A DNA stretch of 64,000 bases, taken from assembly GCF_026745355.1 (NCBI RefSeq), contig NC_079202.1, positions 28,449,748 to 28,513,747 of the forward strand. The letters are read 5' to 3'. Positions within the stretch are counted from its first letter, which is position 1. The number at the start of each line of letters is the position of its first letter. Position numbers and translations under genes: made by a program. Under the pieces are notes generated by a model. It saw only the letters and a program-made list of their open reading frames with translations, did not search any database and was not told the origin of the DNA. This document shows, piece after piece, positions 24,621 to 35,285 of this stretch. The DNA comes from Beta vulgaris subsp. vulgaris. Its lineage: Eukaryota > Streptophyta > Magnoliopsida > Caryophyllales > Amaranthaceae.

Positions 24621-25721
24621 TTATAAAAAGGGTTTTTTCACCAGGTACCCCTGTGGTTTTTCAAAATTCATAGGGTACCCCTGGTTTTAAAAAAATGCAC
24701 AAGGTACCCTTACTGTTTCAAACAAATGTACGAAATGCCCTTAATGACTAACGGTGTTAAGTTTCCGTTAGTCATATTTACCATTTTGCCTAAATCCTAA
24801 ACCCTAACCCCCCACCACCCCAGTCCCCCTCCCTCCCCACCCCAGTAGCCCCCACCCCCCGCAGCCCTCCTCCCCCCGCAGCACACAGCAGAATCCCCTC
24901 TCCCACCTCCCTCGTTGATTTCCTCCCTCACCCCCTCCCTCTAGCTTCTCTCTCCTCCTCAACCACCAACCATGACCCATCCTCAACCGCACAAGCAACC
25001 ACCTGGGTGGTGGGAAAATCGCACAAACAACCGCACAAGCAACCACCTGGGTTGGGGGAAATTCGAAGGAAATCGACAAGGGAGGATTTCCCCTTCCCTC
25101 TCCTCGCACAAGCAACCACCTGGGTGGTGGGAAATTTGCACAACAACCGCACACAACACACGAAATAAATCGATGGGGTTGGGGGAAATTTGAAGGAAAT
25201 TGACAGGGGACGATGGGGGTGGGGGAAATTGACGGAAATCGATTGGGTGGGGAAAATCGACGGGGTGGGGGGAAATCATCGAAAATCGACGGGGGTGGGG
25301 AGGGAACTGTGAGGGATGGGGGGAGGGTGGCTGCCGCGGGGTGGGGGGAAGGGTGTTGCGGGGGGTGGGGGGAAGGGCGGCTGCTGTGGGTGGTGGGGTA
25401 TGTGAGAGGAGAGGTGTTGCGGGTGGTGGTAGGTGGGTGGGGTAGGGGATGGGTGGTGGGTGGGTGGGTGGGGTAGGGGAGGGGTGGTGGGTTATAAGTT
25501 AGGGTTTAGTTAGTGAATTAGGGTTAATTAGGATTTAATTAGGGTTAGAGGGGTGAATTAGGGTTAATGACTAACGGAAACTTAACACCGTTAGTTATTA
25601 AGGGCATTTCGTACATTTGTTTGAAACAGTAAGGGTACCTCGTGCATTTTTTTAAAACCAGGGGTACCCCATGAATTTTAAAAAACCACAGGGGTACCTG
25701 GTGAAAAAACCGTTATAAAAA
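24621..25721. mobile_element. Non-autonomous Mutator-like element with ~145-bp inverted repeats
   Basis: Element 24630-25712 (1083 bp) is flanked by a perfect 9-bp duplication TTATAAAAA (24621-24629 and 25713-25721), the Mutator hallmark. The ends read GGGTTTTTTCACCAGGTACC and, inverted, CGGTTTTTTCACCAGGTACC. Complementarity runs about 145 bp in each arm (to about 24775 and from about 25568). Each arm includes an internal palindrome CTAACGG...CCGTTAG. The interior is C-rich on the left and strongly G-rich on the right (25200-25500), with three AGCAACCACCTGGGT words near 25000-25120. No transposase ORF; translated frames are composition artefacts. Confidence 0.92.
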
Positions 25722-26018
25722 TAATCATAATTTGCACTATGATACTCCTAAAGATATTCAATAACTCTTACACCACCAAGGCCCAACTTAAAGCAAGTTT
25801 AGCAAAAAAAACTTCTTATTTCTCATGTTCCAGATTCCCCACATTAAAACCCTTCACAATCAACTCAGCATCAAAGTTCGAACTTGCCTAACAAAGAGAC
25901 ATTATATATAATTATTAAAATGACAATAAAAGATAATTGTCAAAACAAAGGTAATCATATCTTTACCAAAAAGGATATAACAATTATTGTTAAAACAAGG
26001 AGATCATTTCAAGAAGGA
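25722..26018. other. AT-rich spacer, no gene seen
   Basis: No recognisable coding sequence between the Mutator-like element and the AT microsatellite. Confidence 0.5.
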
Positions 26019-26053
26019 TATATATATATATATATATATATATTATTATATAT

Positions 26054-26104
<51 letters not shown>

Positions 26105-26120
26105 GGAGAGAGAGAGAGAG
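26019..26120. repeat. AT microsatellite followed by GA run
   Basis: Near-continuous (AT)n to about 26102, then AGAGAGAGAGAG. Confidence 0.95.
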
Positions 26121-26133
26121 AGGGGCAAAATCA

Positions 26134-26372
26134 CATGGGAATGTTCCTTACATGAGAAATGAGAATGAATCTCAACCACACGATTGGATTAGAGTTACAA
26201 CAATTGTTCATTAGAGTTATACCCTCTAAAAAATTTTGAGCCCAAAAAAAAAAAAATTTTGAATTTTTTTTAGTTACATCACTTTTTCATTAGAGTTACA
26301 TCACGTATTCATAAGAGTTATAGCGCGTAAAATTCATTCTCATTACTCATATAAGGTATGCATTCTCATATG
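26134..26372. mobile_element. MITE, copy 1
   Basis: Inverted ends CCTTACATGAGAAATGAGAA (from 26147) and, inverted, CCTTATATGAGTAATGAGAA (ending about 26356), with complementarity extending outward through GAATG. The interior repeats GAGTTACATCAC and GAGTTATA words. The target duplication is unclear. Confidence 0.6.
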
Positions 26373-26378
26373 AACTCA

Positions 26379-26452
<74 letters not shown>

Positions 26453-26674
26453 AAAGCACACCAAAACGCATGATCTGCTAGAATATCACGTTGGTGATGG
26501 TGAGGGCTGGATGAAATTTTTGGGCGTCGACCATGGATATGAGAATGAGATAGATAGAAAGGTAGAAGAAGAGGAAAAGAAGCTAAGATTATTTTTTTTT
26601 TACACCGAAAAAACGTACAAGAAAGAAAATAACGAAAAGAACTAAAAAGAGCATAACGTAAAGGGGCAAAATCA

Positions 26675-26912
26675 CATGGGAATGTTCCTTACATGAGAAA
26701 TGAAAATGAATCTCAACCACACGATTGAATTAGAGTTACAACAATTGTTCATTACAGTTATACCCTCCAAAAAATTTTGAGCCCAAAAAAAAAAATTTTT
26801 GAATTTTTTTTAGTTACATCACTTTTTCATTAGAGTTACATCACGTATTCATAAGAGTTATAGCGCGTAAAATTCATTCTCATTACTCATATAAGGTATG
26901 CATTCTCATATG
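26675..26912. mobile_element. MITE, copy 2
   Basis: Same element as at 26134-26372, present here because the whole 541-bp segment was duplicated; not an independent insertion. Confidence 0.6.
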
Positions 26913-26945
26913 AACTCACTTATATATATATATATATATTATATA

Positions 26946-26986
<41 letters not shown>

Positions 26987-27254
26987 TATTAATATATATA
27001 TATATATTATAAAAAGCACAGCAAAACGCATGATCTGCTAGAATATCACGTTGGTGATGGTGAGGGCTGGATGAAATTTTTGGGCGTCGACCATGGATAT
27101 GAGAATGAGATAGATAGAAAGGTAGAAGAAGAGGAAAAGAAGCTAAGATTATTTTTTTTTTACACCGGAAAAACGTACAAGAAAGAAAATAACGAAAAGA
27201 ACTAAAAAGAGCATAACGTAAAGGGAAGGACGGATGAGTGGCACGCAGTGGCAA

Positions 27255-30200
27255 GAGAATGAGCTGGGGCCACCTCCTCCCGAGGCACTTTAAAAATACG
27301 ACACCAAGAAAGAGAGGCTGCCACAGTGCGGATATCCTGAATGGTATGGGCTACCGAGATATCCTGGCCTCAGTGAGATTGTAAAAGACGGACCAAGATG
27401 CTAGAATCCGTGAATATCATGATCCTAGTGAACTGTTGGTCCCTGGCCCATATAAGCGCCAAAAGGCATGCGTGGGCCTCTGTGTGTAGAGCCGAGGAAG
27501 CGATGCAGTGTTGCGCATATCTCACGAGAGTAGTGGCGCTGGTGAAGGTCGCAACCCAGGCGGACGCACCCTGTTGAGAACTTTTAAGCCATGACCCATC
27601 AATTCGGAAAGTTATCTCGTGAGGGTCCGGATGATAGACCCCAAGAGTGGCAAAGAAGAACTCCGGGGCTGGAGAAGCCCCATTGTGAGTCCTACATGCC
27701 GTAGAAGGAATTTGAGCAAACGTCGAATGTTGTTTTATTCCTTTATCAAAGTGTCTCCAAAGAGCCTCTACCGTGGCCCGAATGTGTCTGAAGATCTGGG
27801 TGTTCCTATTTAACCAAGTCACCCATATTATACCGATGAATTGCGGGAGGCGGGTACCGGCAATACCTTCTTCATCCTTATAATAGCAAACTGAACACAT
27901 AAGTCATTCCTCAAACGAAGTCGTAGTTTCGTTCGCTTTGGTCGGGAAGTCCAATGACGCCCAAGCTTCCTCCGCAAGCGGGCATACCCGAAAAAGATGT
28001 TGCCGATATTCGGTGTCACAGATACAAATTGAGCACATGTCCGAGGTTCCGAGACTCTGACGGAATAGGTTTTCCGACATAGCAAGGCCATTTTGGCTGA
28101 GCTTCCAAAACAGTTTCCATTTGGGCATGATCTTCAAACTCTAGATAGTACGGAAGAATAATACATGCCTCGGATTTGTCATGCTACATATATCATTTTA
28201 CTGTTGTGACTAACAATAGCATATGCTGACTTAGTGGTGAATTGACCTGACTTGGTATAAGGCCAGTATAAAGCATCCTGGGTATTGGAGACTAAGGGTA
28301 GCTCCATACCGAGAATCTGACACGCACTGGACACTGTGAAAAGATGGCGGATGTCCCACGCATTCCAGCTATGACCACTCGGGGCAAGTAATGCAGCAAG
28401 TGTTAACTGCAAGGCGACCTGAGGAGGCACGTCTGCTTTCAAAGTTGGGGTGGAACCATTAACCCATCTATCGCGGGCAGCAAGAATCGCCTGACCATTA
28501 TCACCAACCTTCCAAGCGCAATGAGACTTTAGTCGCGTCGTAGCTTGACAAATACCTTGCGCACCCCACGATAAAGAGGACCGCCTAGACAGCAGACGTG
28601 ATGGGTGGAATACACGATAAAGAGGATTTTGCTGTATTCGCCAAGCGTTGTGCATTAGCAACACCGTATTAAAGGTACCAATACTCCTACGACCGAGACC
28701 CCCCATTCCCTTTGGGAGATGACATAGAGCCTTTTTCCTCCGGGGAATGCCTCGGTTGTCTGAATCTGTCCAGAAAAGCGGCATAGGAGTCCATCTAACT
28801 TATCAACAATATAACGAGGGATGCTAAACACTGCTAGCTGATGTAGAATAGTTGGGACAAGGATAGAATTGATAAGGATAAGTTTGGTCGATTGAGATAA
28901 AGTACGGTGCCGCCACTGGGAAATTTTCTCTGAAATTTTATCCAATAGAGGGATGAAGTGCCGAACTTTAGAGCCTTGGATATCAATGGGGGTGCCCAAG
29001 TAGGTACCCAAGGAGGGTTGAGATTTCATCCGAAAAATGTTTTTGTATTCCCATTGTTTCTCGAGGGGGGTATTAAGGCTAAATTCTATCAAGGATTTCT
29101 GCAAGCTCAACACCTGACCCGAAATAAGGCAGAAGCGGTCAATCAGCAATTTGAGGTTAGAACACGCCTGTTGTGAAGTTTTGAAGAAGAACAGCGAGTC
29201 ATCAGCAAAAAAGAGATGTGAAATCTTCGGGCCTTGTCTATGGGTCTGAATTCCGGCGAACTGCTTAATATCCACTGCTAAAGTTATCATTCTTGAGAAG
29301 ATGTCCATATAAAATAGGAATAAGTAAGCTGACAAAGGATCTCCCTGTCTCAAGCCACACTTGGTGTAATCCCCCACAATTTTAAAGAATTTTCATAAAT
29401 ATATTAAAGTATTTATGTAGTTATATTTAAATCCAAATGAGTTTGGAAAATGATTTGACTTTTAAAAAGGGTTGACTATTTTAAAAGTCAACTAAAAATA
29501 TTTTTCATAGCTTAATAAAATTTGTAATTTTTAATTAAGCATGTTTTAATAAGAGTTTTAATTATTAAAAGTATTTGAAAAGGAAGCTTAATGGAATCGA
29601 AAGCCCAAAAGTGATAAAAAGGGAAAGGGTTATTTGATGACTAAAGTCCTAATGAGCCCATCTTATTAGTCATCAAAGTTTCATTTATTAAAACTCTTTT
29701 CCTAAGCCCAAAAGGAAAACCTCTATTTAAATATCCTAAAAACCCAAATTTTACCCTACACACTTTATTTCTCTCTCTCTTCACGTGATTCTCTCCTCTC
29801 TCTCACTCGGCGCTTTTCTTCCTTCTCTCTTCTCCTTTGTGCGCCATTCTTGATCTTCACTCAAAAGTTGTTTCTTCTTCTTCAAGTAACGTTTCTTGGT
29901 TAACAAGAAACGTCACAAATCTTTTCGAGAAGCCGAAATTCCCGCTCGCGTGCTTGCCGTGTGCTGCTTCCGGCCTTCCTCTTCTCCATTGTTGTGGTTG
30001 TTTTTCTTTTCTTCCTCTTCAAGATTCCATTAAAGTACTAGTTTTCATATTATTTTATTATTAATTAGCATGTTTATGATTTAAATTATTGTTTTATATG
30101 CAATATAATTTCGGCTATTATATATTATTATAATAATTTCAGATTTTTATATTAAGTTATTTTCAGTTTTTATCATGAAATTTATAGTTTTTAGGGTTTT

Positions 30201-33200
30201 TAATCACTAGAAACTATATTTATAAAGTATAAATCATGAGATTTGGTTAGTAATAATTTTATATGTATTAAAATATTTTCAGAAGATTTATAAAATTTTA
30301 TTAATGCTGTAATTTCAGAAAATAAGTATTTTAAGGGTTTTAAATGATTTTTAATCACTAGAATAGTTGTACTATACTAGGGATTAAAAATAACGAAAGT
30401 TTGGTACGTAAAAACGATTTTAAAACACGTTTAAGGGGGTTTTGATCGTTTTAAAGTTGCTGTAAATTTTTAGTTAAGTATTTATTTCATTATTTTATTT
30501 TCTAGGCGGAGATTTCGTAGTAGGGACTTTTAGACGATAAAAGTGGCCTACAGATTTGTTTACAAGGTACGTACATTGTCTACGTGCTATATGATTTAGA
30601 ACATGCTCTAAGAATGTTTTATTTATTAGTATCATGTATAGGACTCTATTTGTTCATATATATGATTTACTGGAATTGTTTTACATGTTATTTGCCTGTG
30701 TGCTACATGTAAACTAGAAGTATTTATGATTATAAATGTTTGTATGGAAGTTTGATGCAAGCAGATAAGTCAAGTTTATATATTAATTCGTGAGTGAATT
30801 AATGTAAGTTAGATTGAATCATGTTTTTCATGGATTCTTGAGTATTATTATTATCGTATAAGAATCGTGGATCTTATTTGGTAAAGTTCCATATAAAGGT
30901 AAAGTTTATTGTTGGCTAGGTTCAACAAGAAGTTGTAAAGTATAAAAAGAAGTTAAAGGAGTCTTGATTGATAAGTTGTGAACACTTGTTAATCCAAAGA
31001 TAAAAAGGAATTTTTATGATTTGTGATTATTAGTTATGTGTTATTTGCTTGGTTGTGTCAACACAAGTAATAAAATATATTCAACGTAAAGTGAAACGAG
31101 AATAGGTTATAGACTTTAGACTGGTGCACGTCTAGAGTTGGACACTAAGGGTTGGAGTACATGGTGGTAGCCCATGGCTTTTTAGGATTGGATTGATCAC
31201 CATTCCTCATTAGTTCAAAGGTTCCTCGATATCGCAGGTCATTTTGGAATATGTGGTAGCTCCCGTATTTCCTATTTTCAGGTTGAAGAATCGTCCAATA
31301 ACTATTCCATTTAAAGAAAGAATAAAGTTTAGAGTCTAGTTCAGTAAGAGTTGTCTGCAGATTATTATATGTTTTATTATTTTTATTCCTGCATGTTATT
31401 TTGTAGTATCATGTTTAGGATTATGTATATCTGATATGTAGTACTCAGCTTTGCTGATTACGTGCTTGTTGTGTTTGTGATCATGGCTTTGCCTATTGAT
31501 CCTGTGGTGATCCTTCGGGGGAGCAGAGTCAAGACAGCATTGACATTACAGGTTCGCAGATGCATCTCATTGGGAATCTGGAATGGAGAGACTCTTGTAT
31601 TATTAGTTTCATTTAAGTTTTTGCATAGGAGCTTATGTTTTCAGACAATAGTTTTAAGCCGGTGTGTTTTAGTTTCTGACATTGTTTTTGGTTTCATAAG
31701 TTTTAATAAAGTTGTTTTAGAAAGTTATTTTCGCTGCAAATTCTTGAGTTAAGCCGAAACGTTATCACACGGGCGATAATGCCTGGGTAATTCTCTAAGG
31801 TTATTATAAAAGTATTTTATAGAAAGAGAGAATTATCAGGGTGTTACACTTGGGCGCAAAAGGAGCGGTAACATTACCATTTATCAGAATCCTATAGGAA
31901 GCAGTTGAGATACATTGATGGATGAGTTGGATCCAATGCGGCGGGAATCTGTAAGCCGACAGAACTCTCAGGAGGAATGTCCAGCTCACTCGATCATAAG
32001 CCTTGCTTATTCATGTCAAGCTTAAGAGTGGCTAAGTGGCGAGAACCTGATCGCTGCTTATTAATAGTGTGAACCAAATCGTGTGAGATGAGAACATTGT
32101 CACTCATTTGCCGGCCTGGCACAAAAGCATTCTGGAAATTGTCGATGAGCTTTGGAAGTAAGGGTTTCATGCGATTGACCAAGCATTTGGAGGCACACTT
32201 GTAAACAACATTATAGAGGCTAATAGGGCGGAAGTGACTAACTATTTATGGAGAGGTTGTTCTTGGAATGAGAACCAATAGCGAACGATTCCAATCCTTT
32301 AGGAGAAACCCGGACGAGAGGAACCTGTGAATGGCCTTGGTGATAGATGTCCCCAGAACGGGCCAATGAACTTTGAATAACTCTGCCGGGAAGCCATCCA
32401 ACCCGGGGGATTTGTCGTTCGCTATATCAAACAAAGCACTTTTAATTTCAGTATCCGAGAATGGGGCCAACAAGGAGTGTGTCTCTCCCTCTGAGAGTCT
32501 AGGGAGGTGTAGCTCTCGGAGGACCAGATCGATGTTCTCCTCGTGAGTCTGACGAGCCCCTGCAACGGACCCAACCGGAGTATAGAGGGTTTCAAAATGG
32601 CTCACTATGATTTGGGCGATAGCGTGTTGGTCCTCCACCCAAGAGCCATCATCCCCTCGAAGCATAAAGATGTGATTGCGTCTTTTTCGTTGTTTAATCC
32701 GATGAAACATGAAAGTCGTCGGCAAATCTCCCAGCTTGAGGTATTGATTCCTTAGGCGAGGGCGCCAATAAGAGTAAGCGAGGGCAACATCTGCCATTAA
32801 AGAGCGTCGTTGATGATCAAAAGCCACACCTTGGGGAAGAGAGGAGATATCGGAGCCCTTGTCCTGTAAGGTATTCATGATAGTATTTCAGTTGATACCC
32901 CAAAAAAGTTTGCGGTCCAAACACCACCTCTTAAGACGATCCCGGAGAAGGGTAAGCTTCCGCGACAAGGTGTACATTGTAGAACCAGCCATTTTCAGGC
33001 CCCAGACTTCCAAAATCATACGTGAAACTGCCGGGTGGTGGAGGCACCACGCCTCGACTTGGTAGGGTCGACGATTTCGTTGCAGTATAGGTTCCATATG
33101 TAGGAGAATCGGAGCATGGTCCGAGATAGTAATGGGTAAGTTCCATAGGATGGTGTTGGGGTCTTCATTTTTGCCAATCCGGAGAAGCATAGGCTCGATC

Positions 33201-33787
33201 TAATATTTCCATGATCAACGAGTCATCTTCCCGATTATTAGACCCGGTGAACCGTGGCCCACAAAATGGGATATCTTGCAAATTTAATGTATGTTTCCAA
33301 CCTATTAGATCTTCCCATCCCTGGATAAAGGGAGAGACGCCCAATTTATCCTCAAAGTGATCCACCTGATTAATGTCACCCAAAATTAAAAAGTTCGGAT
33401 ATGATTGTAGAAGCGCCCTGAGATCCTGCCACAGGGCGGATCGATGTTGATCAAGACTCACCATACAAAAACAATAGATGTTTTATTTTCCCATTACTAG
33501 TAGTCACTTTACGAAAGATATACAACCTAGTACTACATAGAATATCAACATGATGTGGGCCCTAACAAAAGAAGAACCAACCCACCGCTTGTACCTTGAG
33601 CATCTACTCCAGCGACAAAACTAGGACCCCAGCTACTAAAAACATTCTTGACATATTCGACAGTGGTTTTAGTTTCTTAGAGGAACAAAAAACTCGGCCG
33701 ATATTTGGAGATGAGCCAGAAAATATACGGAATTGTGAGGTCATTCCTGGCTTTAAGCCCTCGACAATTCCAAACAAGAAGATCCAT
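27255..33787 (-). pseudogene. LINE ORF2: AP endonuclease, reverse transcriptase, zinc domain, RNase H
   Basis: Starts at the ATG 33785-33787 (MDLLVWNCRGLK), overlapping the ORF1 stop as TAATG. The endonuclease domain runs to about 32900 (ILGDINQVDHFEDKLG, then SDHAPILLH). The reverse transcriptase contains NDKSPGLDGFPAELFK, NAFVPGRQMSDNVL and FADDS (near 29200). The zf-RVT region is at 27904-28137, and the RNase H domain at about 27255-27650 (FRIDGSWLKSS, IFTDSS). An early in-frame TAA lies at 33678-33680 and there are several frameshifts. The solo LTR at 29365-31848 cuts it within PKCGLRQGD. In life this enzyme would nick target DNA and prime reverse transcription of its own RNA. Confidence 0.9.
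29360..31853 (+). mobile_element. Solo LTR (gypsy type), copy 2, inside the LINE
   Basis: The 2484-bp LTR 29365-31848 is closely similar to 19624-22141. Perfect 5-bp duplication CTTGG at 29360-29364 and 31849-31853. It splits the LINE reverse transcriptase, whose reading continues on either side. It shares the donor-like CAAG/GTACGTAC (30566/30567) and the hairpin TCAGC-TTT-GCTGA (31445-31457) with copy 1. Most differences from copy 1 are short deletions. Confidence 0.94.
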
Positions 33788-34309
33788 TAATCTACTGAAG
33801 GCTGATTCGAATCAGCCACATCCATTGTACGAGTGTTCGCATCGTTAGGAAGTTCCATCTCAAACTGCAGACCTTCATCTTCCTCGGAAATTTCAGTCTC
33901 AGCCATGTTGGCTTGCTCGGCCCAATTGATACCTTCATCCAGCCTAATAGACTTTGGGCGCTTGAGAGTCCAGGGAGCATCCGGATCAACCACCGAGACT
34001 ACAACGTGCCTCTTTCGAGCACCTGGAGAAGTTATGGTGGGGTGTGGCTTTACGCCAAGGTGGCTCGCCATGGATAAGTCTGTGATAGCTTTGGACTTGA
34101 AGCCTTGGTGTATATCCCTTTGCCAAATACTGAAACCCCCTTTAGCGTCCCATTCCTTAAGACGCCGCTTTTTCCGCAGGGCTCGAGCCCGAAACTTATC
34201 CATGTCCGGTGGTAAGAAGCTGGCTAGAGACTGGCTCTTGGTAATTGGGAGAGGCCTCTTTGTTTTACCCGAGAATATGAGTGACAAGCACGGAAGACCC
34301 ATGAACACC

Positions 34310-35285
34310 ATTCCTGGTAGAGATGTAAATGGATCGGTTTCGGGGAAGGTGGAGCGTCACCCGCATCCATCACCCGCATCTAGAGCTGGCCACGGGCCGT
34401 GCTGGGCCTGACCACGGGCCAGGCCCGCGGGCTGAAGTGGAATACGGGCCGGGCCAGGCCCGTGGCCCATCAAACTCGTGCCGTGCCGGGCCGGGATGAA
34501 ATTGTGGGAAACTTGTCCATGGCCTGGCCTGGCCCACGGGCCTGGCGGGCCGGGCTCGTGCTCACCGCGGGCCTGGTCCGAAAATCACAGTTTTTGGAAA
34601 AAAAAAATTGCAAGGCCCACGGCCTCGTGCCGGGCCCGGGCCGAAATCTAAAATCTCCAAACGTGCAAGGCCCACGACCCATGTTATGGCCAGTGGGCCG
34701 GGCCGGGCCGAAAACGGGTCGGGCTCGGGCAGCCCGCGGGCCAGCCCGGCCCATGGCCACCTTTACCCGCATCCACCCACTTCACCCGATCCATCCATCA
34801 CCCGAATCCATCCATCCATTTGTAACCGAGTTAAACGGATGGATCGGGTGATTAACGGGTGAAATCAAATAGTATTAGGAGAAGAAAGAAAAATTACTAA
34901 CAAGAACCACTAATCCATTTATATAATTCTACTTACTATGTAAAATCGTCTCCAAACTAACCCTAATCCACATTATTAACATTTATATACTTATATTATC
35001 ATCTTGTAACTTTTGGGCTATAGATTAATAAAGTTGTAAAAATGAAAAGCCCAAAATTAAAAACATTATATATTTTTTACTCTAAACGGGTGACGGATCG
35101 GGTGGTAAACGGATGATGGGTCGGATGATGGATGAAAAGATATCACCCGAACCCCACCCGCATCCATCACCCGATTATTCCTTACCAGGCTATCATCTGT
35201 TTAAATCGGGTTTTTCACCCACTTAATAAACCGGTGGAGCGGATGGTCGGGTGATCCACTAGATATTGCCATCTCTAATTCCTGG
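34310..35285. mobile_element. Non-autonomous hAT element inside LINE ORF1
   Basis: Element 34318-35277 begins TAGAGATGTAAATGG and ends GATATTGCCATCTCTA. The 8-bp duplication ATTCCTGG is perfect (34310-34317 and 35278-35285), as expected for hAT. Subterminal sequence repeats CACCCGCATCCATC on one side and its complement on the other. No transposase ORF. It contains a second hAT-type element. Confidence 0.93.
34373..34773. mobile_element. Small GC-rich hAT element nested in the larger hAT
   Basis: Element 34381-34765 (385 bp) has ends TAGAGCTGGCCACGGGCC and, inverted, TAAAGGTGGCCATGGGCC, with a perfect 8-bp duplication CCCGCATC (34373-34380 and 34766-34773). The interior is full of GGGCCGGGCC-type words in both orientations, giving strong foldback potential. 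It encodes nothing. Confidence 0.92.

Larger units (their letters stand above)
26122..27225. repeat. 541-bp tandem segmental duplication
   Basis: Copy 1 (26122-26662) and copy 2 (26663-27225) both begin GGGGCAAAATCACATGGG and end AGCATAACGTAAA. They differ by a few substitutions, by the length of the AT runs (26380-26447; 26922-27008) and by small indels. Each copy holds one MITE, one AT microsatellite, a purine-rich stretch, and about the last 70 bp of the neighbouring LINE with its A-tail (T-run on this strand at 26590-26600 and 27152-27161). Confidence 0.9.

Noticed and set aside
24804..25476. Several overlapping ORFs rich in Pro, Gly, Val and Trp
   Set aside because: They come from C/G-rich low-complexity sequence inside the Mutator-like element; all frames are open because stops are AT-rich.
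25884..26645. ORFs with YIYIYI repeats
   Set aside because: Translations of the AT microsatellites.
34399..34862. ORFs of 84-150 codons with repeated GPGP and RARP words
   Set aside because: Translation of the GGGCCGGGCC foldback interior of the small hAT element, open in several frames and both strands.
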